The translations under genes were made by a program, and so were the position numbers. A model generated the notes under the pieces. That model was not told the origin of the DNA. It saw only the letters and a program-made list of their open reading frames with translations, and searched no databases. Below, in pieces: positions 33,651 through 43,369 of a DNA stretch of 64,000 nucleotides. The first letter of the stretch is position 1, and each line of letters begins with the position of its first letter. Origin of the DNA: Mucidula mucida (lineage: Eukaryota; Basidiomycota; Agaricomycetes; Agaricales; Physalacriaceae); contig JADNYV010000016.1 of the NCBI GenBank assembly GCA_015501055.1, forward strand, positions 310,001 through 374,000, read 5' to 3'.

Positions 33651-36415
33651 ATGGCTGTGCACGGTGCCGACCCCCTTGACACGAACGACGCGGTGACTTT
33701 TCTTGACTCTGCTCATCGCCAATGTCTCTATATTTTCTGCATTGGAAACAAGTATACTTTTCATTCACTATTACCTGATCTTCACTCGCTGATGGCCGCC
33801 TCTTTACTTCGAACTCGCGGCTTTCTAAGCCTCACAGGCCCCTTGGTTGACGCGTTAGCGCAGAATTCTTGTGATTCCTCGGGAGAACTTCTTCATGGGA
33901 TCAAAACTGTGGATGAGTTTCACATCACTGTCTTAACTAAGGCGGAACTACAGAGCTCGCCGGAGAACATACGAGAAGGCAATTTACCTCTCCTCGACAC
34001 ATCTCGTATATATAGTACAGGTACGCGTTCCTTCGAAGCCTATGTTCAATGAGTATCTCAGTATGTTTAGGAATTGGTGGTGACGCGAACAAGGGAGTCT
34101 TCTTTGTTGTGCTTATATGGGTTGCCGGACAACAGTTTCGACGACAATTGGGTCTTCCCCCGAAGGAGTTCCACATCACCCTGTCGCACACCGATGACCA
34201 CACTATAAAGAAGGGCATAAACTCCGTCTTACATGATCAATTTCCTTCCGCACCTTCCTCCGACCTTCTTGACCATGTCATCTACACACTCCATCTGTTT
34301 TCCGACTACATCGAGGAAGAGAACTATTCCATACAACTCGTCAAAGCTTTACCGGACTCCCACCGCGGCTTCCTCAGACTCGGTGATGCTGCCTATTCTC
34401 TTCAGAAATATAAACTAGCCATGCTCGCGTACGCCTGCGCCTTCGCTAGGAGCGGTTGTGAGCCAAAGGCGGAAAGCTATTGCTTGCGTAGAATGGCAGA
34501 TTGCGCGCGCCACACAGAATGGGGGCTTGTATTTCAGGAATATGAGAAGGGTCAGCTCCCGGACGATCTCGTCTCGAGCCTCATAGCACCCTGGCCGAGC
34601 AATTTGCGGCAGGCCATTAGGGATATGGAATTTCTACCCACACTCATGCTCTCGCCCCGAGAGTCCCTGTCATTAGTGCGCTGCACTAAAGAGCGTCCTC
34701 TTTTCCACCGTCTTCCCCGCTTTTTTAGATGGCTTATACCCTTTCATTTCGCCATCATGTCCACCCCGCGCAATGAGAAGGATATCACATTCCTGGCTGA
34801 GTTGGGGATCAAGCGTGTCTTGACTCTTACAGAAGAGGAACCACTTCCCAAGGCATGGTTTACGGGGAAGCCTGTCGCAAATACCTTTCTCCCTATTCCG
34901 AATACTTACCCTCCCTCCATCGAACAGATGACGATCATCATGAGATTGTTTGATGATGCTCGCAACCTTCCTCTTTTGGTGCACTGTGGAGGCGGGAAAG
35001 GACGCGCTGGGACCGTCGCCGCTTGTTATCTTGCAGCCTATGGTTTTGGAACACCTCAGCCCAATCAAGAACATCCAGAAATGTCAGCAGCGGACGCTAT
35101 CTCCACTCTTCGCATGATCAGGCCTGGAAGTTTAGAGACCATTCGACAGGAAGAGTTCGTTTCTCGTTGGTGCAGCACAATTTGGAGGCAGCAGTCTATT
35201 CTCCCCGAGTTGCCTACAGAACCGCCTCCTTGGCCTCTGGAGATTGACGGTAAACTCGGCTCAGAGACTGACTTGTTCATCCTTGTCGGGCTTCCTGGGT
35301 CGGGCAAGTCCTGGCTCTCCCAGGCGCTCGTTAAACGGGATCCCAAGGTGTGGACGTACATTTCTCAAGACGAGGTTAGCAGTCGCGCCTTTTGCGAGAA
35401 CGCCATTGGCAGGCATCCTTTGACTAAACGCGTCCTTCTCGATCGATGCAATACATCCCTGGCTGATCGACGTGCATGGCTGGATCTTGCGTCAAGTTGG
35501 GTACGTTCCCCAGTGTGCGTGTGGTTTGACTATGAACGCGACCTCTGTTTGTCGCGCGCGCAACAGCGCGCAGGCCACCCTACCTTGCCTCCCGGGAACC
35601 GTGTTCGGAGCGCTGTGGCACAAATGCACGAGCAGTTCCAGCGTCCAACGTTTGAAGAAGGTTTTAAAGCAGTAATTGTCGTTCGCTCGTTCTCTGCCTG
35701 CTCCGAGCTTGTCGAGTTGCTCTCTTCTTCAACATCCATTCTCAAGTTTCCTCGCACACCCCATCTCATTGATGTTGGTGGCGCGACACCCGACGACCTA
35801 GTTCTGGACACAAGCGTTATACCGGGACATGTGGTCATCACTGAGAAAGTCGACGGCGCGAACATGGGGTTCTCCCTATCCGCGGACAAAATTAAAGTGC
35901 TCGTACAGAACCGATCGCACTATGTGAACTCGTCGACGCACGCCCAGTTTAAGAAGCTTGGGCGCTGGATGGAGCAGCACCATGACGACCTTCTGAAAGT
36001 CCTTGATCGCGACGAACACTTCCCTGAGCGATACATTCTTTACGGGGAGTGGCTCTTCGCGACGCATTCGATTCCTTATACACACTTGCCTGACATGTTC
36101 ATCGCATTCGACTTGTATGACAGGGTTACAGGGCAGTTTGCTGGTCGCCAAGGTCTTTTGGCGGCATTGGTGGACACGTCTATACATGTTGTCCCTGTTA
36201 TGTATGAGGGCGCTATGCCCTCTGATGTGCTGTTGAAGGAGATGATCCAGCGGCCATCTTCGTTTTGGGATGGACGTGTAGAAGGGGTTTATGTGAAGGT
36301 TGAGGCGTGCGGTAACGTTGTGTCGAGATCGAAAGTTGTCCGGGGTGACTTCATCGCTGGAAACGACCATTGGACGAAAGGCAAGCTTCGTATGAATGGT
36401 ATCAGACATTCTTAA
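33651..36415 (+). CDS. RNA-repair-like fusion: 2H phosphoesterase, cysteine phosphatase, P-loop kinase, Rnl2-type ligase
   Basis: With a start at 33651 and one 50-base intron (34021-34070) the protein is 904 residues. Residues 88-160 carry two HxT motifs 67 apart (EFHITVL, His91; EFHITLS, His158), the mark of 2H phosphoesterases. A helical, TPR-like stretch follows (about 205-265). A dual-specificity-type phosphatase has HCGGGKGRAGT with Cys429 and Arg435 (CX5R). A kinase has P-loop GLPGSGKS (Lys536), then YISQDEV and LLDRCNTSLADRRAW. The ligase has KVDG (Lys716, nucleotidyl acceptor), LYGEWLF, EGVYVKVE and SKVVRGDFI, that is motifs I, III, IV and V. Inferred role: trim 2',3'-cyclic or phosphorylated ends, phosphorylate the 5' end and seal. 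Domain order differs from fungal Trl1 (ligase-kinase-CPDase). The N-terminus is uncertain; another start at 33501 is possible. Confidence 0.88.
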
Positions 36416-36497
36416 TTGTATACAGATCCTGTTGTACATTTCATTGGCGCTATCTATGTATGGTTCTAGGAAATTCTATGTAATGGTCTAGTCTATG

Positions 36498-37771
36498 TTA
36501 ATCAAGGTCAGGTAGGTATCGTAAGCGGTATAGAGGAACCACCAGCATCCGGAAGATTGCGAACATCTTGCCCAAATCCATACCACGCACGATCCAGAGC
36601 CTAAGAAGAATCAGACCGTGCTGGCGGAAATCTATACCCATCGCATTCCAGACAGAACAAACGTGCAAGAGAAAAGTGGGGTATAGATTGTGCGACTCGA
36701 GCCCTTCCTCCGCATAAAGACGAAGCCCTTCTTCGACTTCAGTAAGCATCTCCTCGTTCGTTATGCCGGAGGTGTTTGTGTGGGCCCACTTGTTCAGACG
36801 CATAGAGAGTCGCCGCGGGTTAAATTGCGCTTGAAGATGCGCACGACGTCGATCGGAAGCCTCACAATTGGAGCAGCACGGACAGCTGCAAGTAAAGCCA
36901 TAAGGCGAAAGCTTCTCTTGGCGCGCCACGGTAGACTCCCATGTGCCAGTGTAGTTTGTGGTGATCTCCTCTCCCTCGGCAATATCTCTAGTTGCGTAGA
37001 GGCGCATGGATAATGAAGGCATATGGAAGCGGCGCGTTGAATTGGGACAGCAGCTGTGGAAGAAAACATAAGAGATCGGATGTGGGAGCCGAAGGGCGAA
37101 GACGAACATATGATTTACACGCGATAGTTCGTTAAACACACCCGAGTACGCGCCGGCATTGCCATCAACGCCTGAGCATGTGTCAACGAGTTTGTTACTT
37201 GCAGGAAGCAATTTTGTCGCGTACCAGGTTCTCTCAAGCCATCGATGCAGTACCCATTCGTCCGTAGGATGCCCAACAACGGACCGCTCCCGTCCTTTTT
37301 GTGTACATTGGCGAGCGATAGGTACTTGGTCTGATCTTGGCGATCCATACGGCGCAGCAAGGTCTCGAGCTGCTTTTCCGCACCACGCAGTACGCCGCGC
37401 ATCCTTTTGGTGCCCTTTAACTTTTCGACGCCTTCCGTCGTATATCGCATCTCGGCAGGCGCTATGAGAAGGGCACGTTCGGATAGTATGAGGTCGCCCT
37501 GTTTAATTGGCTGGATGGCAAACATGCCGTGGCCGCCCAAGAGGGATGGGCCGACGCGGTGCATTGGGCTGGGGGAAGGACAGGTGGACATGTGTACCCT
37601 GAGAGAGCCTCTTCGACTGCAGCGGAGAGCAAACATTGAGTACATCCGTCTGCAGGTTGGGTGGAGACCTGGCAGTCGATGGAGCGCGACATGGCGCGTT
37701 TTCTTTAACGAGAAGACATTCATGCTCTTTTTGAGGCAGCAGTGTGGGCCTCGGCCAGGTTTTTGCGGCAT
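36498..37771 (-). CDS. SET-domain protein (SMYD/SET5-like lysine methyltransferase)
   Basis: The N-terminal SET segment reads GGHGMFAIQPIKQGDLILSE. A helical insert follows (KLKGTKRMRGVLRGAEKQLE), then TNGYCIDG, FNELSRVNH and CCPNSTRRFHMP. The core continues LYATRDIAEGEEITTNYTG, the conserved GEEIT-x-x-Y. A post-SET Cys cluster is FTCSCPCCSNC. SET enzymes use S-adenosylmethionine to methylate lysines; proteins of this layout can modify histones or other substrates. Oddity: the intron at about 37.06-37.12 kb with GT-AG ends gives NHI before CCPN, whereas the family has NHS. The start is an ATG at 37771; two short introns. The C-terminal ~100 residues are helical, ending YRLRYLPDLD. It is tail-to-tail with the RNA-repair-like gene, 82 bp between stops. 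Confidence 0.85.
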
Positions 37772-37939
37772 GTCCGTCTAGATCAGATTATCCACGAGTA
37801 ACGATACACGTAACGCCCCTTCTCGTCGAGAGTTTGAAAACTTCTGAGAACGGGTGAAGAGCAAGCCAGACCCGGGCCTCGGCAAGCGCCGCCCTTGTTC
37901 ACCTCCAACCATCACGGACGCTCATTCCAGCCAACGATT

Positions 37940-38311
37940 ATGAATAGGTTAGCATCCTCATCGTACATCCGAGTATCTCTGACCAGATATCGCAGAGGCC
38001 CAATTATCCTGGTAACCGTCAAGCATCTGGCACTCGCAATATACTAACATTGCCTACAAGACCATAGACGAAGCAGAGGTGCACTTTCTGCCCAGTCTTG
38101 ATGTCTAGTAAACTCAGGTCATCTACAGTATCTGCTTGACCAGCTTGTGCGTTGAATGACGTGGTGGATTCCGCCAGGGGATTGACATGTAACATAGCCG
38201 CCCCCATCTGTTGACGATGACGAGCTCATCAAGAAACTTCGACGACGGTTGCAAGATTTGCTATCGGATCTCCGGGCAGGCGCGGAGGGCGTAGTGGGCG
38301 AGAGCTCGTAG
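37940..38311 (+). CDS. Small spliced gene, 75-residue protein of unknown function
   Basis: Three exons in phase: 37940-38011, 38061-38102 and 38198-38311. The first reads MNRLASSSYIRVSLTRYRRG then PIIL. The second gives TIDEAEVHFLPSLD. The third gives PPPSVDDDELIKKLRRRLQD, LLSDLRAGAEG and a stop. The first intron has a good donor GTAACC, a CTAAC branch-like site and a CAAG acceptor. The second (95 bases) runs GTCTAG to CATAG; a version with an extra small exon (38129-38146) is also in frame. The Arg/Ser-rich start resembles a mitochondrial presequence (inference), and the C-terminal half is one amphipathic helix. Family not recognised. It lies divergent from the SET gene with 168 bp between starts. 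Confidence 0.5.
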
Positions 38312-38535
38312 ATGACGCATACTCATACCCACCTTTTAGATGCTAGATACTCGACCATTCACTCTAATTCTCGTCGCGTAGTGGCACGAACTGCGACCAT
38401 GAATTAATAGATCCATCGATGTCGTTTTCATTGCCGTTATACTCTTGAATACCCTTAGATGCTTTGTGATTCTTACATGGTCTGTCCTAGTGTTCTCGCT
38501 GCAAGTTCGACTTCGCATTGTACCTACATAGAAAT

Positions 38536-41500
38536 TCAGAGCAATTCCACATATGCCACCCGACAGATATCTTCAGAAGGATTCCTGACGCGTACAACAA
38601 GTTTTGGTGCATTGGAATGCATCCTGCAGCAACGTTTAGACAAACGAAGAGAAAGATTTCACACAACAAACCTTTTAGCCTGCCTGTCCAATTCCATATA
38701 TTTCACAAGCGGCATACTAGCGAGGCCAAACGCCTCTCCGCGCATGAGCGAGAAATGCCCCGTCGTGATATATCCGATGATAGACGATGACGGAGGAATT
38801 ATCGGCTTCGGTTTGTGAGTCCAAATCTTCATATAAATTGAGGTATTCACCTTGGACCTATCCTCCTCATCGATATCAATAACCTCCTCTGCTACACTCT
38901 TGTTGATGTCCTTCTCCCACTCCAAAATTTCCTCATCGGACATCGCGTACAACATGGCAACATCGTCCGGGGAGCCACGCCTGTGCATCTTCACCCGCAC
39001 ACTAACAAGAGCACCATTCAAGAGATCTAGAGAGCTGATGCCAATCAACGGATCAAGGGAGCACTTTGCACGGGACGCGTTCAGCTCTGACCGCAGGATG
39101 ATCGTGGGCGCCGACACGTTGCAAAGCTTTTCAACGAGACTCGGAACGTCGTCCCCGCAAAGCAGCCAAGGCTTCATGGACTTCATCACATTCTATCCTC
39201 CTCTTCCACCATGGCACTGTCGTCTTCACCTTCACGTTGAGTCGACACGAAACCTTCTTTATCACCGCTCTTCTCTTTCATTTTACCCAAGACGACGTCC
39301 CAATCTGGTCGCCATGGACTCCGTGTGCGCAGCTTCTCAAAATTCGGCCGCTTCGCAGGTGGCTTTCTTTCCCAAAGCGCTCGTTCCTCGGTCTCCTTCT
39401 CAGCCGCGTACTCTTCGCCCGCTACTGTGTAAGGAAAGTCCCGAGGGAAATACGGAACACCCATTTCGAACGACTGAGACTGGCATTCGCGTTGTCCTCC
39501 AACACGCGTGCCGGTGTAGATGAGTGAGGAAAAAAACGCCATGCCCCAGCCGGAAGGGATGATGAGTGTCCATCCATGTATGGACTCTGCATTCCGGGAG
39601 TGCTCAAGAGAGTTTTGGATCAGGAGGACCGGTATGCGATCGTCTTGACGGAGCGGAGTGAGCTTAGTCCCGGGAATCAGATTCTGTGAAATTATGTCTG
39701 TCAAAAAAAGTAGAACACGGAATACGTAGAAAAGAAACTTTTTCGCGTCGTTCATCCAAATCTTTCTTTTGGAATTTGGGTGCCTTGCGTTCGGTTTCGT
39801 TCCATATGTTACTTTGTGCCAACTTGGAGGTTGGTAGAGTGGTGAACTGACCCAAGTTATCTGAAGGCTTGGCGTTCTGCGGTGGAAATCTACGCGAAAT
39901 GTTTCAAGATCAAGAAAACGGTGGACAAGAGCTCTCACCTTAGACGTGGATCTGTGACGGTAAAGCCGACAGTCATTCCTCGAGGAACGGACGCAGTCGA
40001 CTGTAGATTGGCCAACGATGCCCAGAACTATTGCAGGGTGGTACTAGAGTCACGTCTGCAATAGGATCACTTACCTCTTTGAAGCCTACACGATCGTCTT
40101 TAGGCACGGGCTGCAAAGCACCCTTTATGACCTGGCTGGACTTGGGACCCATAATCTCAAATATGTTCACTTTGCCACGCATATCAGCGATCTCCACCTC
40201 CACAGGTTCTTCTGTATCAGAAGCATTCTTAAAGGACTCTAATACCGAGGATGCAGACTCATGCAGAGCGTTAAAAACTTGATCATGCACTGCGGGATGT
40301 GTTCGTATCCAGAGAGAACGCAACGTTTCGTCTGGTAGAGGCAGTTCTTCCGATGCCTTCTCTTTTCCTTTAGAGCTTGCCTTCCTCTTGCGGCGTGGAG
40401 CAGAGGGATGTCCCTCTTGGTTCTGCTCGCCTTCCGCCTCAAATGGTTGCTGAGGCTCAGACGCAAACGAGGCCAAAGGCTGCCACATTATCGTCGCGCG
40501 CGCGATTAAACCAAAGGGATACGCTTTGGATTCGTAGAAAAGCGTCTCAATTGTTCGGGCACCGGAGACGTATCTGTATAGATATTGAATATTGGGCATG
40601 AAGTCAAGGAACCTGTGGAAACAAACCGTACTGCACCTGGACTGACAGATTGGGGAGAGCAGCAATTATCCAGGATCTTCCTGAGGACCCTTTGTTGGCC
40701 GGAAATTTCGATGAGGGATTGATAAGACGCGTCGTGCAGGATCGAGCCATGGACAGCAGCGCGATGGGAAGATCTAAATGCCTTTTCCGAAGGATGTATG
40801 GCCTGTAGAGAGTCAGATCAAAGTATATTTAAGACAGAAGAAGTGCCGACCAAACGATAACCCCATTTCGTTTCCATCTTCATTCGTTTCGCATGCCAGA
40901 TATGTGTCTCGAGCCATACCTTGTCGCCTACAGACATTCAATCCAAGATGAAACGAGTCCTAAAAGGAAACTCACGCTGTCGCTTGAGATAGGCATCCGT
41001 CTTAGAGACCCGCTTGCTCTTTCCTCGTTTCGCTTTGTGTTTGGCGACTGTTTTCTTAATGTCCATCTGTAGAACGATCAGGAAAGGTCGGCCTAAGACA
41101 GAAATGGGTGACCTCTGCCTGAGCCTTTTGGCGCAGTCGAGCGGGGACGCGACGAACATCGTGACTAGCAGCTCGTCGTCGCAATTCGCGTGGTAAAGTC
41201 TGCCAAACGCGGTGCGCCGCGCTTGATCTGTGGGCTCGTTCATTGGACGATCTGTGTTGAACAACGCGTATAACATACCCGGCGGCCTTGATGGAGTCTT
41301 GTATCGCTGTTATCTCGAAAGCACGGCTCTGTGAATTGACTGAGAAAGGCGATACTGTTAAACGGCGGCTTTATTACCTCGGTAAACCGTTCAACATCGA
41401 TAACATTTGGTAGATGCGCCATACCTAAATCTGATTCAGCGTTGACCTAGAGATATCTAGAGTTGTCGCACTGTTGTTCGTATTCGAAGGTCCCGTCTCC

Positions 41501-41664
41501 GCATTAGTGGACTGCACCGCGATGTTGCGGGCGATGGCCAGTTTCTGTTTCTTTCTGTCGCGGCCAGAGAGGCCCTCTGTCGCATCGTTGGTCGCTTGGG
41601 TGCCATGTTGGCCAGAACAGAGAACGGTAAGAGGAAAGAAGCTCAGCGGAGTGTGCCGGCGCAT
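38536..41664 (-). CDS. POP1: RNase P/MRP protein subunit POP1
   Basis: Largest protein of RNase P and RNase MRP, needed for tRNA 5' maturation and pre-rRNA cleavage; nuclear/nucleolar. The N-terminus has EGLSGRDRKKQKLAIARNIA, then LPNVIDVERFTEV. The POP1 core includes DKVWLETHIWHAKRMKM and KWGYRLAI. A basic low-complexity insert follows (RRKRKASSKGKEKASEEL). The C-terminal domain has IIGYITTGHFSLMRGEAFGL, and a last exon reads KLVVRVRNPSEDICRVAYVE before the stop at 38536. Roughly ten introns. The longest in-frame start is the ATG at 41664 (MRRHTPLSFF). A more family-like start, MAPKRP at 41606, runs into the conserved frame only if one base is missing, so the first exon is uncertain. The start lies only 35 bp from the divergent gene at 41700. 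Confidence 0.9.
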
Positions 41665-41699
41665 CGGCAGCCATTCCGATCTTGTCCATTGACCTCGAC

Positions 41700-42406
41700 A
41701 TGGCCTCGCTGCTGCTCAAACCGGCGCCACTATCGCGCGTCAATGCGGCCGCTGTCCGCTCGCGCATGTTCTCGACAAGCAGGGTCTTTCTGAACGAGGT
41801 CGGCGCTGCACCTGTTCAGAAGAAGCCGGTCGGCGGATTTCGAGGAGGGCAAGGTAATTCACTTTGTGGACGCATATATTTTTCAACTTGCTGCACAGGA
41901 TCGTCGGATTTCTATTTGGTTTCTCTCTCGCGTCCTCCTACGCTGCATACCATCTCCTCGACGAATTTAAGCAGGCTTCGGCTGCTCTGCAGGTCAGCGT
42001 AGAGAAATTGCAACAAAGCACTGAATTGGCATGGATTCCTAACCAATATCACTCTCTGCGTCTTGCTTAATTAGTCCGTTCAGGTAACCGCCCATGTCAG
42101 GCGGATTGAAGCCGTGGAAAAGGACCTTAAAGCGTTGGGAAACGCTTCTGCGTCTAAAGACGATATATCCAGGGTTAGGGCAGAACTCAAGAAGCTCTAC
42201 GAGGGTTTGCATGTTGGTTCGTCGCGTATAGCAACGTTTTGTATGCTCCACCTTAATCTCCATCCAGAGTTCTTGGACTTACGAACTCATGTGTGGGGTA
42301 TTCGTAAGTCATTCCGTTTTTATCAAGTTGAAGGTCATTGAGGCCGTGCATAGAGCAAGACGTGCATTCCTTATCAAAGAAAGAATCATCGTCTGTCAGC
42401 GTTTAG
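41700..42406 (+). CDS. Predicted mitochondrial inner-membrane coiled-coil protein
   Basis: Five exons, 169 residues: 41700-41848, 41899-42028, 42075-42216, 42268-42303 and 42354-42406. The start MASLLLKPAPLSRVNAAAVR with RSRMFSTSRVF looks like a mitochondrial presequence. GGFRGG is followed by one membrane helix, IVGFLFGFSLASSYAAYHLL. Next comes a long coiled coil (FKQASAALQVSVEKLQQSTE, VRRIEAVEKDLKAL, ISRVRAELKKLYEGL). It ends SLSKKESSSVSV. The presequence, helix and coiled-coil layout is seen in several uncharacterised fungal mitochondrial proteins; I do not recognise the family. The first two introns both begin with GC instead of GT (41849-41898 and 42029-42074), and the frame closes perfectly only with those sites. 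Confidence 0.72.
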
Positions 42407-43135
42407 AGATTTCTATGCATATCATTCCTTGGAATCACTCAGTTCTGAAGAGCATCTGTTTGCACATCCGTTCATCTCTCAAGGTTGCCGTGTCCATTCT
42501 GCGGGAATGTACCGACTGATAAGTACTATTACTCAATCGACCCATCGGGGAAGAGGACTTTGGTTACAGCTACAAGCCTACAACTTGTCGCCTACAAGTT
42601 CACCGACCCCAACCAAATCTAGACCCGTCTAGTCACTACCCGCTTCGAAGTCACCATAGAATTACAACGACTTGAACTTAAAATCCCTTTCCTGAATTGA
42701 CGCTTACCCTAGTGGCCTCAGTCCCTTCTGTGGCTTCCCGCTGCAAAGTAGCAAGACCCTCTAAAGGTTTCGGGGCCCGGAAGACGCAGAGTCGTAAGGT
42801 ACGTTCATCTTCTGCCCTGACTTTTAAATGAAACTACACGTGGGTCCAAGCAACTTGTAACCAAACTGATCTGCCTTGATCATCATCCGAGTCGTCGTCC
42901 TCGGTGGTCGCCTTGAACCGGCTACTAGCGCGAAATAAGGCTGATGTTCACACTCCACTCAACGACGACAAGAGGAAGCAAGAGGAGGATCACGTCCCGA
43001 CGGCGGTTTCGGTCATGATCTTAATTCTCCGAATGACTACGGAGCCTATAACGCTTGCGGTAAACGTTGTAAGCGATCATAGCAACATGGAATATTCTTC
43101 AGACTCATGCAGGCCTCGTGCCTTGTGTATTTTCG
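42407..43135. other. Intergenic with a possible small coding stretch
   Basis: About 730 bp. On the plus strand, 42713-42798 reads VASVPSVASRCKVARPSKGF and ends at a possible donor. An open frame at 42904-43140 (VALNRLLARNKADVHTPLND) follows. Neither has a clear start or acceptor, so I do not call a gene. The end of the stretch is promoter for the secreted protein. Confidence 0.35.
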
Positions 43136-43143
43136 TATAAAAA
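43136..43143 (+). promoter_or_regulatory. TATA box of the secreted-protein gene
   Basis: TATAAAAA, 227 bp before the ATG. The distance is explained by a probable intron in the 5' leader (43244-43297). Confidence 0.5.
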
Positions 43144-43243
43144 GTCATTGAAACGTTCGCGGTTCCCTCACGTTTCTTCCACTCTTTTTCGTCAGTCAAG
43201 ACCGGTTCTTGTTAGATCCCTTCAACTTTCTCCTTCTTTGTTG

Positions 43244-43297
43244 GTATGTGGCATATCTTCGAACTCGTTAGATGCTACTCTAACGCGTGCTCTGTAG
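43244..43297 (+). other. Probable intron in the 5' leader
   Basis: GTATGT donor, a CTAAC branch-like site and a CTGTAG acceptor span 54 bases between the TATA box and the start codon of the secreted-protein gene. Leader introns are often found in strongly expressed fungal genes. Confidence 0.5.
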
Positions 43298-43369
43298 ATC
43301 GCGGCCGCCCATTCTTTCACTCGTTCTTCGTTCAATCAGACTTCTGTTCTTTGGATACAACATCTCACC

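Noticed and set aside
32158..36415. Terpene synthase and RNA-repair-like protein as one gene cluster
   Set aside because: They are adjacent and co-directional, but their chemistry does not connect; adjacency alone is not enough.
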